DNA from: CAWCPR01 sp963797475
GTDB lineage: Bacteria > Chloroflexota > Anaerolineae > Anaerolineales > UBA4823
Length of the DNA stretch: 64,000 nt
NCBI GenBank assembly: GCA_963797475.1
Contig: CAWCPR010000001.1
Span: forward strand, 2,356,001 to 2,420,000
Direction: 5' to 3'
A program made the translations under genes and the position numbers. The notes under the pieces are model-generated. The model was not told where the DNA came from, did not search any database, and saw only the letters and a list, made by a program, of their open reading frames with translations. Of the stretch, positions 7,401 to 15,746 are shown in pieces. Numbering within the stretch: position 1 is the first letter of the stretch; the number at the start of each line of letters is the position of its first letter.

Positions 7401-9662
7401 ATGGATCTGGCATTTGACATATCTGAAGACGAGCTGCCGATTTTCCTGGCAGAATGCAACGACCAACTGGAAGCCCTGGATGAGGGCCTGCTGCGGCTGG
7501 AGCGCGATGGCGTAGAGACAGAACTAATCCAGACCCTGTTCCGCGCCGCGCATACACTCAAAGGCTCGGCCGGTATGATCGGCCACAAGCGCATGGTTGA
7601 AGTCACCCATGTGATGGAGACAGCATTCGACCGGGTGCGAAAAGGACAGATCCAATTCGACACAGCCTTGATCGACATTTGCCTGGAGACTGTCGACGCT
7701 TTGCATTTATTATGCGATGAGGTAGCCACCTTAAAAACCAGCGCCGTAGACATCTTGCCATTGACCCAGGCTTTTTCCGAATACGGCAACCCTTCCACCT
7801 CGTCTCCAGCCTCAAGCGAAACGACCAAAAATCCACCTGCTCCCCCGCAAAATGGCTCCAACCCGGATGAAGCGCTTACGGTTCAGGCTACGATCTCGCA
7901 AGACAGCATTGCTTCGGCAGCCAGGGCGTTCCAAATCGTGATGGCGCTCCAGGAAATGGGGACGATCTTGAGCATGCAGCCCACCCAGGAACAGATCGAC
8001 CAGGCCAATCCGGTGCAGGAATTTACCGCCCAGTTTGCCCCCAGTAAACCGGTCAATCCTGAGACGATCGCGGAAATTAAAAAATCACTTTCGCAAATCG
8101 GCGACATCGAATCCTTTTTTGTTGGAAAACCCGGTGAGAGTCAAACCACCGAACCGGGTCCGGAAACCGGGGAGCCAGCCAAAGCGGATCCGAAGGAAAT
8201 GCAAATCGGCAAGGCCTTGCTCGAATCCGGCCTGATCACCCAGGCCCAACTGGATGCTGCCCTGGCAGAGCAGGCCAGGTCAAAGGGGCCAACCCTTCTG
8301 GTTGGACAGGCGCTTGTAAAAATGGGTTTTATCACCCAGGAAGTCCTGGACCAGGTATTAGCCGACCAAAATCGTCCAACGCCCGCCGAGCGGAGGGCTG
8401 TAGAGCCATCTTCGAGCGAAGATCATGGCCGCGGCCGGGCGGGGGCCAAGATGGTCCGCACCAGCGTCGAGCGGCTGGACAACTTGATGAACCTGGTGGG
8501 TGAATTAATCACCGACCGCAACCGCCTTTATATGATCCGCGGCACCCTGGAAGAGCATTCGCGAGGCGACGGCCAATCGGACGCCCTGGCTGAAACGATC
8601 ACGCATATTGGCCGGATCACGGATCAATTACAGGCTGAGGTGATGGGCATTCGGATGCTGCCGGTCAGCAACGTGTTCAACAAGTTCCCCCGCATGGTGC
8701 GCGATCTATCCCGCCGGGCGAATAAACAGGTCGACCTGGTGATCCGCGGAGAAGACACCGAATTGGACCGCTCCGTGATCGAGGAGATCAGCGATCCCTT
8801 GCTGCACCTGCTACGAAATGCGGTGGATCATGGCCTGGAAACCCCGGAAGAGCGATTGGCGGCGGGCAAGCTGGAGCGCGGCACAATCTTATTAACCGCC
8901 CGCTACGAACAAGGTCGCATTTTCATCACCGTAGAAGACGACGGCCGGGGGATCGACCTCGAAACCGTCAAGACCAAAGCGGTCGATAAAGGTTTGTTAT
9001 CCGATAAAGAAGCCAGCGCATTATCGGACGACGAGGCCATCGACCTGATTTTCGCCTCCGGACTATCGACGGCAAAAATCGTCAGCGACGTTTCCGGCCG
9101 CGGGGTGGGTATGGATATCGTTCGCAATAACGTGGAGCGCTTGAGCGGCAGTATTCTGGTCGAGACCTGGCCGGGAAGTGGAACGCAATTCCAGATGGTG
9201 CTGCCCTTAACCCTGGCGATCTTGCCGACCTTGTTGGTGCGGGTCAACAACGCGACTTTCGCGATCCCCCTGGTGATGGTCACCGAGACGATGCGGATTT
9301 CAGCCAATGACGTGCAGACCATTAATTCCCGCCCCGTGATTGTTTTGCGCGACCACGTGCTGCCGGTCATCCGCCTTTCGGATGTTTTCGAATTTTCAGC
9401 GAACGGAGACGCCCGTCGCAACCAATATGTGGTGGTTGTCCGCTCTGGAAAAACCCAATTAGGCCTGATCGTGGACACATTGGTTGGCGAACAGGAAGTG
9501 GTCGTGAAGTCGTTGGGCGCAATGATCGGAGATGTGGTTGGAATTTCAAGCGCAGCCATACTTGGCGATGGTCAGGTTGCGCTGATCGTTGATGTGCAGG
9601 GATTGTTCAAGCTGGCTTCCCAATTCCAGCGCAGCGTCAGGAAAGAGGAAGTGTACGCATGA
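7401..9662 (+). CDS. cheA: Chemotaxis histidine kinase CheA with MshEN-like insert
   Basis: Central kinase of the chemotaxis pathway, phosphorylating CheY and CheB. Domains in order: Hpt with phospho-acceptor H51 (AAHTLKGSAG), a poorly conserved P2-like stretch to about 250, a double repeat at 267-326, dimerisation helices from about 351 (SVERLDNLMNLVGELI), an ATPase with N-box LLRNAVDHGLETP (~471), DDGRGID (~514) and GRGVGMDIV (~566), and a CheW-like regulatory domain from about 610. The 267-326 stretch holds two ~24-residue units of the form xxGxxLLExGLITxxxLxxALxxQ, the layout of MshEN/PilB N-terminal domains, in a place where ordinary CheA has a linker. All kinase motifs are intact. Its stop overlaps the start of cheC. 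Confidence 0.95.
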   Translation: MDLAFDISEDELPIFLAECNDQLEALDEGLLRLERDGVETELIQTLFRAAHTLKGSAGMIGHKRMVEVTHVMETAFDRVRKGQIQFDTALIDICLETVDALHLLCDEVATLKTSAVDILPLTQAFSEYGNPSTSSPASSETTKNPPAPPQNGSNPDEALTVQATISQDSIASAARAFQIVMALQEMGTILSMQPTQEQIDQANPVQEFTAQFAPSKPVNPETIAEIKKSLSQIGDIESFFVGKPGESQTTEPGPETGEPAKADPKEMQIGKALLESGLITQAQLDAALAEQARSKGPTLLVGQALVKMGFITQEVLDQVLADQNRPTPAERRAVEPSSSEDHGRGRAGAKMVRTSVERLDNLMNLVGELITDRNRLYMIRGTLEEHSRGDGQSDALAETITHIGRITDQLQAEVMGIRMLPVSNVFNKFPRMVRDLSRRANKQVDLVIRGEDTELDRSVIEEISDPLLHLLRNAVDHGLETPEERLAAGKLERGTILLTARYEQGRIFITVEDDGRGIDLETVKTKAVDKGLLSDKEASALSDDEAIDLIFASGLSTAKIVSDVSGRGVGMDIVRNNVERLSGSILVETWPGSGTQFQMVLPLTLAILPTLLVRVNNATFAIPLVMVTETMRISANDVQTINSRPVIVLRDHVLPVIRLSDVFEFSANGDARRNQYVVVVRSGKTQLGLIVDTLVGEQEVVVKSLGAMIGDVVGISSAAILGDGQVALIVDVQGLFKLASQFQRSVRKEEVYA

Positions 9663-10291
9663 CGAAAATACCCGAAGAAGATTGTTACGATGAAAAAATG
9701 ACTCTGAGCCTGGCAAAGATGGCAGATGCCGGGGTGCGTAACGCTGCTCGAGGCATCTCCAGCATGATCGGTGAAGAGATCAGCGTCGGCTGCCCCAAAA
9801 TCAGCATGGTCCCAATCGCAAGGATCACCGACCTATTGGGAGGTCCTGAGAACGAAGCGGTTGGGATTTACCTGCGAACGGACCGCAAATTATCCGGCCA
9901 AATGATGATGGTGATTCCTTTCAATTTGGCCATCGAGCTGGTGGACATGATGCTGGGGCAGCCCATTGGGACGACCCAGACTCTCGGCGCGATGGAGCGC
10001 TCGGCCCTCGCCGAGCTGGGCAATATGACGGGATCCTATTTTTTGAACGCGGTCGCGGATTTAACCGGCCTGGATGGGCGCCCTTCACCTCCGGCGGTTA
10101 TGGTGGATATGATCGGCGCAATCCTTAACATCCTTCTGGCAACCTGGGACGGCGTGAGTGAAAACGTCCTGATGATCCAGGCCACCTTTATGCGCGGTGA
10201 ACGCCAGGCTGAGGCCAGCTTTTGGGTGATCCCGGATCACAGCACGCTGGAATTCGTCAACCGAAGGGAAAACGCCGGGAATGGCGAATAG
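9659..10291 (+). CDS. cheC: CheY-P phosphatase CheC
   Basis: CheC/CheX/FliY family. The second phosphatase motif is intact: SALAELGN fits [DS]xxxExxN, followed by MTGSYFLNAVADLTG. In the first half the equivalent position reads KMADAGVRNAA, with K where Glu and D where Asn are expected, so only one of the two usual active sites appears functional. CheC dephosphorylates CheY-P and is stimulated by CheD. Its ATG overlaps the cheA stop (ATGA), and its own stop overlaps cheD by 11 bases, which fits the known CheC-CheD partnership. Confidence 0.88.
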   Translation: MTKIPEEDCYDEKMTLSLAKMADAGVRNAARGISSMIGEEISVGCPKISMVPIARITDLLGGPENEAVGIYLRTDRKLSGQMMMVIPFNLAIELVDMMLGQPIGTTQTLGAMERSALAELGNMTGSYFLNAVADLTGLDGRPSPPAVMVDMIGAILNILLATWDGVSENVLMIQATFMRGERQAEASFWVIPDHSTLEFVNRRENAGNGE

Positions 10292-10766
10292 TATCGCTGT
10301 AGGTTTAGGGGAAATCAAGACGAGCCGTGACCCGGATGATATTCTGGTGGCTTACGGCCTTGGATCTTGTTTGGGCATCGGGATGCAGGATCCTGTCGCC
10401 CGCGTCGCCGGGCTGCTGCACGCGGTGCTGCCTTACCATACAAATGGCACCGAAGCGCGTACCGGGAAATTTGTGGACAGCGGCTTACAGGCGCTCCTGG
10501 CCCAACTGACTTTTATGGGTGCAAACCCGGCCCGAATGGTCATCCGCATGGCAGGAGGCGCGAACATGTTGATCGCCCCCGGGTTTTCAACGGTTCTAAA
10601 CATCGGTTCTCGGAATATTGAAGCTGCTTACACCTCATTGGCAGCATTGAAATTGAAAATCGCCAGCAAGGAAGTCGGCGGAAACACAGGCAGGACCGTT
10701 CGGTTCTACGTATCTGACGGCCGAATGACCATTCGCACCATGGGCAACCAGGAGCGAGAGGTTTGA
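10281..10766 (+). CDS. cheD: Chemoreceptor glutamine deamidase CheD
   Basis: Deamidates specific glutamines on chemoreceptors and binds CheC. The catalytic Cys is C30 in YGLGSCLGI, with the expected His in LLHAVLP and the downstream KFVDSG segment. Length (161 aa) is normal for the family. It is translationally coupled to cheC through an 11-base overlap. It ends the cheA-cheC-cheD unit; an 87-base gap with a hairpin-like element follows before cheY. Confidence 0.92.
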   Translation: MANSIAVGLGEIKTSRDPDDILVAYGLGSCLGIGMQDPVARVAGLLHAVLPYHTNGTEARTGKFVDSGLQALLAQLTFMGANPARMVIRMAGGANMLIAPGFSTVLNIGSRNIEAAYTSLAALKLKIASKEVGGNTGRTVRFYVSDGRMTIRTMGNQEREV

Positions 10767-10788
10767 GAAAGTAAAAAAATTGTAACGT

Positions 10789-10820
10789 CTTAATCAGGTG
10801 GGGTTCCCCGGCTTATTGAG
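10789..10820 (+). promoter_or_regulatory. Hairpin-like element between cheD and cheY
   Basis: An imperfect inverted repeat with CTTAATCAGGTGGGG on the left, a TT loop and CCCCGGCTTATTGAG on the right. The right arm resembles elements upstream of cheW (15194-15234) and of the GH1 gene (18241-18277), each 40-55 bases before a start codon. It could be a partial terminator, an attenuator or a promoter element; the sequence alone does not decide. Confidence 0.4.
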
Positions 10821-10853
10821 ATAGTGCAGAAACGTTTACTTGGGAGATAAGGA

Positions 10854-11210
10854 ATGGCAAAGATTCTGGTAGTTGACGACGCAGAGTTCTTGAGAGTGCG
10901 CATCTCAAAGATGCTTACCGGCAACGGTTATGAAATCGTCGAAGCTGAAAACGGGGCCAGGGCGGTGGAGAAATACAAAACCGAAAAACCCGACCTGGTG
11001 TTGATGGATATCACCATGCCGGAGATGGACGGTTTGAGCGCCTTAAAAGCAATACGGTCCTTCGACCCAAAAGCCAGGGTCGTGATGCTGACGGCTCTCG
11101 GGCAGGAATCCGTGGTGTTGGAAGCGATAAAATCCGGCGCCCGTGATTTCGTCGTCAAGCCTTTCGAGCAAGAACGCGTGATAAACGCTATTGGCAAGCT
11201 GCTGCCTTAA
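10854..11210 (+). CDS. cheY: Chemotaxis response regulator CheY
   Basis: Single receiver domain of 118 aa. The acidic pocket VVDDAEF, phospho-acceptor D52 (LVLMDITMPEMDG), the Thr of MLTALG and K102 of VVKPFEQ are all present. There is no output domain, so it acts as the diffusible signal to the motor or other effector. The start has a GGGAGATAAGGA ribosome site. It sits between cheD and cheB in the chemotaxis block. Confidence 0.92.
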   Translation: MAKILVVDDAEFLRVRISKMLTGNGYEIVEAENGARAVEKYKTEKPDLVLMDITMPEMDGLSALKAIRSFDPKARVVMLTALGQESVVLEAIKSGARDFVVKPFEQERVINAIGKLLP

Positions 11211-11281
11211 TAAGGGCTCGCAGGCAAATCCTTCGTCAGGCGGAAACAAAACCGTTTGCATGAGGGATAGGCAGGCTCAGG

Positions 11282-12355
11282 ATGACATTTCCGAATAACA
11301 GCGCTGTTGGCGAAAAGCCGCCGATCCGCGTGATGGTTGTGGACGATTCGGCCTTCATGCGCTTCACGGTTAGCAAACACCTATCCGAAACGGAAGGGAT
11401 CAATGTGGTAGGCGCCGCACGGGATGGCGAGGAAGCTTTGCAGTTAATACCCCGGCTTTTACCGGATGTCGTCACGCTGGATGTCGAAATGCCGCGCATG
11501 GACGGCCTGGCGACTCTGCGGGCAATCATGGCGAAATACCCGCGGCCAGTCATCATGTTGAGCAGCCTCACCGTTGAAGGAGCCCGGGAAACGATCCAGG
11601 CATTGACCTGGGGCGCGGTAGATTTTATCGCCAAACCCGAGACCAAGGCGAATGTCGAAACCATTATTGACGATCTGGCTACAAAGATCCGCAAAGCCGC
11701 CGGGATGCGCGTGTTCCAGTCTGCGCCTGCCCCCAAACCGGTTCAACCCTCAGCCAATGGCCCGGCCAAACAGTCTCATCCCTTGTCTGCAAGCGACAAA
11801 GTGGTCATTATCGGCGCTTCAACCGGAGGGCCGCGCGCCCTCAACGCCGTAATCCCACAACTCCCCAAGAACCTGCGGGCAGCCCTGGTGGTCGTGCAGC
11901 ACATGCCGGTAGGGTTTACCCGCTCCCTGGCGGAACGGCTGGACAGCAATTCGGCGCTCAGGATCAAGGAGGCCGCTCCGGGAGACCAGTTGGAGGTCGG
12001 CCTTGGACTGGTCGCTCCAGGCGGGTTTCACATGACATTGGATACCGATGGGAAGATCGCTTTAAACCAGAACCCCCCGGTACATGGCGTCCGGCCGGCA
12101 ATCGACGTCACGATGGCGTCCGTAGCAAAGCGCTACGGTAAATCCGTGGTCGGGGTGATCCTGACCGGTATGGGCAGCGATGGCACCAATGGATCTGCCT
12201 TAATCCACGAGGCTGGCGGGCAGATCATTGCTGAAGACGAATCTACCTGCGTGGTTTGGGGGATGCCGCGCAGCGTGTACGAGGCCGGAGTGGTGGATCG
12301 CGTTGTTCCACTGGATGGCGTGGCGCAAGCCATCCAGGAATCCATTCGCAGGTGA
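11282..12355 (+). CDS. cheB: Receptor methylesterase/deamidase CheB
   Basis: An N-terminal receiver domain (VVDDSAFM, phospho-acceptor D67 in VTLDVEMPRMDG, K in FIAKPET) is joined by a proline/alanine linker to the methylesterase domain. The catalytic triad is visible: S180 (GASTGGP), H207 (VVQHMPVGF) and D300 (TGMGSDG). It removes methyl groups from receptors in the adaptation loop together with CheR, encoded next downstream. Length and motifs are normal. Confidence 0.95.
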   Translation: MTFPNNSAVGEKPPIRVMVVDDSAFMRFTVSKHLSETEGINVVGAARDGEEALQLIPRLLPDVVTLDVEMPRMDGLATLRAIMAKYPRPVIMLSSLTVEGARETIQALTWGAVDFIAKPETKANVETIIDDLATKIRKAAGMRVFQSAPAPKPVQPSANGPAKQSHPLSASDKVVIIGASTGGPRALNAVIPQLPKNLRAALVVVQHMPVGFTRSLAERLDSNSALRIKEAAPGDQLEVGLGLVAPGGFHMTLDTDGKIALNQNPPVHGVRPAIDVTMASVAKRYGKSVVGVILTGMGSDGTNGSALIHEAGGQIIAEDESTCVVWGMPRSVYEAGVVDRVVPLDGVAQAIQESIRR

Positions 12356-12395
12356 ACCGAAAATTGGCCAGATATTGGCAGCGCGCAAGGATTGC

Positions 12396-13202
12396 ATGGA
12401 AACAGAAGTTTACTCAAAGGTTAAGTTTTCAGTAAAGAAACTGCTCAACATCAACCTGGAATATTACAAGGATGAGCAGATGCGCAGGCGTTTGGATTCC
12501 TGGCTGGTGCGCTCGGGAGCGCCCAATTGGGAAATCTATTTCGGTCGCCTGAGAGAGGATGGAAACGAACTTTCCCGGTTTCGGGACTACCTCACGATCA
12601 ACGTGTCTGCCTTCTTCAGGGATACCGAACGCTGGCATGCTTTGAGAGAGGTCATCGTACCCGAACTCCTCCAAGAGGCCTTTAATCTCCACCCGACCAA
12701 TCCCGGTCTGCGTTTGTGGAGTGCGGGCTGCTCGATTGGAGCGGAACCTTACAGCCTTTCGATCCTGTTGGATGAATGTTCCCCCTCCCGGCGTCACTAC
12801 ATTCTGGCGACAGACCTGGATCGCGGCGCTTTGTCCAAAGCCAAGGCGCGCGGCCCTTACACCTCGGACGAAATCCAGAACTTTACATCTGCCCAACGCG
12901 CCAGCTTTCTCGCGCCGGGGGGGCCGCCTCATTTCCTCAAACCCGGTCTGGAGCGAAAAATAGAGTTCCGCGAGCACGACCTGGTCCTGGATCCTTACCC
13001 GGAAGGCTTTGATTTGATCATTTGCCGCAATGTCGTGATCTACTTCACCGGCGATGCGAAGGAAAAGATCTACCGCAAGTTCTACCAGGCGCTGCGCCCG
13101 GGAGGCATTCTGTTTGTCGGCGCGACCGAGATCATACCCCGGCCCCAAGAGATCGGTTTTCAAACGTACGGGATCAGTTTTTACCGGAGGGGTTACGCAT
13201 GA
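12396..13202 (+). CDS. cheR: Chemotaxis methyltransferase CheR
   Basis: SAM-dependent methyltransferase that methylates glutamates on chemoreceptors. The N-terminal helical part is followed by the SAM fold with LWSAGCSIGAEPYSLS, DLDRGAL and DLIICRNVVIYF. I chose the ATG at 12396 (METEVYSKVK) because the earlier open frame overlaps cheB and is not CheR-like. The stop codon overlaps the ATG of the HDOD gene (ATGA). Confidence 0.93.
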   Translation: METEVYSKVKFSVKKLLNINLEYYKDEQMRRRLDSWLVRSGAPNWEIYFGRLREDGNELSRFRDYLTINVSAFFRDTERWHALREVIVPELLQEAFNLHPTNPGLRLWSAGCSIGAEPYSLSILLDECSPSRRHYILATDLDRGALSKAKARGPYTSDEIQNFTSAQRASFLAPGGPPHFLKPGLERKIEFREHDLVLDPYPEGFDLIICRNVVIYFTGDAKEKIYRKFYQALRPGGILFVGATEIIPRPQEIGFQTYGISFYRRGYA

Positions 13203-14053
13203 CCTCACAATTAATCATAGACCGGCTGATCTCACGCATGGGAGAACTACCTCCCATGCCGCAGGTCGCCCAGAAAGCCCTATCCTTGATTCGCGACCCG
13301 CAATCCAACATGAGCGAGCTTGCCAGGGTCCTGGCGTTGGACGAGGCCATGACCAGCCTGGTGCTGCGCTGGGTGAATTCAGCCTATTATGGCCTTAAGT
13401 ACCCGGTGCCTACGGTACAGCAAGCAGTGGCTTTATTGGGTCAAAAAACCGTACATGGTTTGATCCTTGCGGCTTCGATGGCTTCCCTGCTGGACCAACC
13501 CGCGCCGGGATACGGCCTGGATCGCGGGGAGTTATGGCGTCATTCCATCGGCACGGCTGCCGGAGCGAGAATAATCGCCTCTCAATTTAGTAAGCAGGCC
13601 GGCGACGAGGCTTACCATGCCGGCTTACTTTGTGATATCGGCAAACTGGCGTTCGAGGTGCTTCTTCGTGGGATCGATATCAATATTCCCGAATGGCAGG
13701 GTCGCCCATTCGAAGAATTAGAAGTACTGCATTTCGGCGTCGACCATGCTACCCTGGGCGCGGAGATCGCCCGTCGCTGGGGTTTACCGGCGAATCTTGT
13801 GACTGCCATCGCCTACCACCATAACCCGGCGGTGGTCAAGGAAAATACGCAGTTGGTCGATGCAGTCCATCTCGCCAACGCGGCCATGATGATGCTCGGA
13901 GTGGGCATTGGTCGAGACGGGCTGCAATACCGGATAGATCCGATTGCCGTCGCTCGCATGCGCTGGGATGACGCCAATTTCAACGATATTTTGGAACGCG
14001 TGATCCCATTCATCGATGAGGCGGATAATTTTATCCGGTTAAGGAGAAATTGA
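13199..14053 (+). CDS. HDOD domain protein
   Basis: Nearly the whole 284-aa protein is an HDOD domain, a catalytically incomplete relative of HD phosphohydrolases, with MPQVAQKALSLIRDP near the start and AYHAGLLCDIGKLA in the core. HDOD proteins are regulatory and are often encoded in chemotaxis or c-di-GMP loci, though their biochemistry is poorly known. The ATG overlaps the cheR stop, and cheX1 begins two bases after its own stop, so it is translated as part of the adaptation-gene operon. Confidence 0.85.
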   Translation: MTSQLIIDRLISRMGELPPMPQVAQKALSLIRDPQSNMSELARVLALDEAMTSLVLRWVNSAYYGLKYPVPTVQQAVALLGQKTVHGLILAASMASLLDQPAPGYGLDRGELWRHSIGTAAGARIIASQFSKQAGDEAYHAGLLCDIGKLAFEVLLRGIDINIPEWQGRPFEELEVLHFGVDHATLGAEIARRWGLPANLVTAIAYHHNPAVVKENTQLVDAVHLANAAMMMLGVGIGRDGLQYRIDPIAVARMRWDDANFNDILERVIPFIDEADNFIRLRRN

Positions 14054-14055
14054 TC

Positions 14056-14577
14056 ATGAATGTAAAGTTTTTAAATCCCTTTCTAGATGCCGCCGCAGAA
14101 GTGTTCAAAGCGGAATGCGAGCTGGAAGCGATGCGCAACCCAATTTCTTTACAGAAGCTCGCGATGACGGCTGACGAGATCACTGCAATGATCAGCCTGG
14201 TCGGCCAAATTCAAGGCGTAGTCCTGTATGGAATGTCCATTTCCACCGCGCTGAACCTGGTATCTCGGATGATGGGACAGAAATTCACCGATTTTGACAA
14301 CCTCGCCCAGAGCGGTATTGCCGAGCTGGCTAATGTGATCACCGGCCGTGCGACAGTGAAATTCTCCCAGGCCGGGTATACCTCGAATATTTCGCCGCCG
14401 ACACTGATCCTTGGCAAAGGCGTGACGATCTCTACCCTGGATTTCGCCCGGATTGTGGTCCCGCTGGACACCGATGACGGGGAGGTTGTCGTCCACCTGG
14501 CGCTGCGAGAAAGCCCGCCCGGCATGCAAGGCACGAATTTCGTCCCGGTGACCATCCCGGCTACCGCCACCCCATAA
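14056..14577 (+). CDS. cheX: CheX-type phosphatase, copy 1
   Basis: CheX family. The single CheX motif is present as SGIAELANVITGRA, followed by NISPPTLILGKG. CheX proteins dimerise and dephosphorylate CheY-P. The protein is clearly paralogous to the next gene: shared MNVKFLNPF start, FDNLAQSG and NISPPTL. The ATG at 14056 is chosen over the TTG at 14050 because the paralogue starts at the equivalent Met. Confidence 0.88.
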   Translation: MNVKFLNPFLDAAAEVFKAECELEAMRNPISLQKLAMTADEITAMISLVGQIQGVVLYGMSISTALNLVSRMMGQKFTDFDNLAQSGIAELANVITGRATVKFSQAGYTSNISPPTLILGKGVTISTLDFARIVVPLDTDDGEVVVHLALRESPPGMQGTNFVPVTIPATATP

Positions 14578-14618
14578 CAAACTCAACCGTTCACCAGACT
14601 TTAATTGGAGACCCATCG

Positions 14619-15137
14619 ATGAATGTCAAGTTCTTGAACCCTTTTATTGAAGCCGCTCACGAAGTTTTGAAAACAGAGACAGGTCTGGTGATGAATCGCG
14701 GTGAGCTCGGGCTGCAGAAAGAGGCCTATATCACGGACGATGTGACCGTGATCCTCAGCCTGATTGGCCAGGTTGAAGGTATCGTGTTTTACAGTATGGA
14801 CGAGCGAACTGCGCTGGAGCTGGTGAAACACATGCTGGGTGAAACGTTCAGTGGTTTTGACAACCTGGCGCAGAGCGGGGTGGCGGAACTGGGGAACGTG
14901 ATCACCGGGCGGGCAAGCGTAAAGCTTTCCCAGGCTGGGTTCAAATCCAACATCTCCCCGCCCACCTTGCTGCAAGGTAAAGGCGCAGTGATCTCAACCC
15001 TGGATTACCCACGCTTGACCGTCCCGCTGAGCGACGGCACCTGCCATTTTATGGTGCATCTGGCGCTTCGGGAAAACTTCAACAGCGATTTTAACCCTGC
15101 TCAGACCCCGGTTTCAGCCACGCCTGTGATCCGTTAA
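14619..15137 (+). CDS. cheX: CheX-type phosphatase, copy 2
   Basis: Tandem paralogue of the preceding gene, with SGVAELGNVITGRA as the phosphatase motif. Copy 2 has Gly at the third position of ExxN (ELGN) where copy 1 has Ala (ELAN), and the middle regions differ (copy 2 YSMDERTALELVKHML, copy 1 YGMSISTALNLVSRMM). They may act on different response regulators or at different locations. It lies 41 bases downstream of copy 1 and ends the adaptation operon. Confidence 0.88.
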   Translation: MNVKFLNPFIEAAHEVLKTETGLVMNRGELGLQKEAYITDDVTVILSLIGQVEGIVFYSMDERTALELVKHMLGETFSGFDNLAQSGVAELGNVITGRASVKLSQAGFKSNISPPTLLQGKGAVISTLDYPRLTVPLSDGTCHFMVHLALRENFNSDFNPAQTPVSATPVIR

Positions 15138-15193
15138 GCGCTTGGGCTAAAGATGCGGCGCCACAACCACCAGGGACATCAGAAAAAATATGA

Positions 15194-15234
15194 CTTCTCA
15201 AAAAAGTAGTCCGTTCCCCCGGTTTATTAAGAAG
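15194..15234 (+). promoter_or_regulatory. Hairpin-like element upstream of cheW
   Basis: CTTCTCAAAAAAG on the left can pair imperfectly with TTTATTAAGAAG on the right, flanking CCCCCGG. The right arm matches the elements before cheY and the GH1 gene at similar distance (about 47 bases) from the start codon. Confidence 0.35.
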
Positions 15235-15263
15235 GTGCGAAAATTCAACTTTATGGAGGCAAC

Positions 15264-15722
15264 ATGGAAAAGCAAATTGTAGTATTTGAGCTGGCAGGCG
15301 AACATTATGGTGTAGATATCGGCACGGTAGAGAGCATTATTAAAATGCAGTCGATCACGGTCGTCCCTCATGCGCCGGCATTCGTGGAAGGCGTGACCAA
15401 TTTGCGCGGCAACGTTCTCCCGGTCATCAATCTGCGCAGCCGGTTCCGGCTCCCGGAAGCACAGCCCACCAAAAACACCCGCATCGTGATCGTCACCATC
15501 GCCGAGATTAAAGTCGGGATGATCGTCGATGGCGTATCTGAAGTGCTGCGCGTTTCAGAAGACGCCCTCGAGCCGCCCTCACCCCTGGTGACCACGGTGG
15601 ACTCGGGCTTCATCACTGCCATCGCCAAGATGGAGGACAAACTGGTCATCTTACTGGATCTGACCAAGGTGCTTTCCATCCAGGAAAAATCCAGCCTCCA
15701 GGCAATGCCGGTAGCTGCCTGA
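15264..15722 (+). CDS. cheW: Chemotaxis coupling protein CheW
   Basis: Single CheW domain of 152 aa that links receptors to CheA in signalling arrays. It shows the fold's typical strands (YGVDIGTVESI, VTNLRGNVLPVINLR, VGMIVDGVSEVLRV) and ends with a short tail. A GGAGG site precedes the ATG. It directly precedes the receptor gene by 24 bases. Confidence 0.93.
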   Translation: MEKQIVVFELAGEHYGVDIGTVESIIKMQSITVVPHAPAFVEGVTNLRGNVLPVINLRSRFRLPEAQPTKNTRIVIVTIAEIKVGMIVDGVSEVLRVSEDALEPPSPLVTTVDSGFITAIAKMEDKLVILLDLTKVLSIQEKSSLQAMPVAA

Positions 15723-15746
15723 AACTTCACCCACCTCCCAGCGAAT

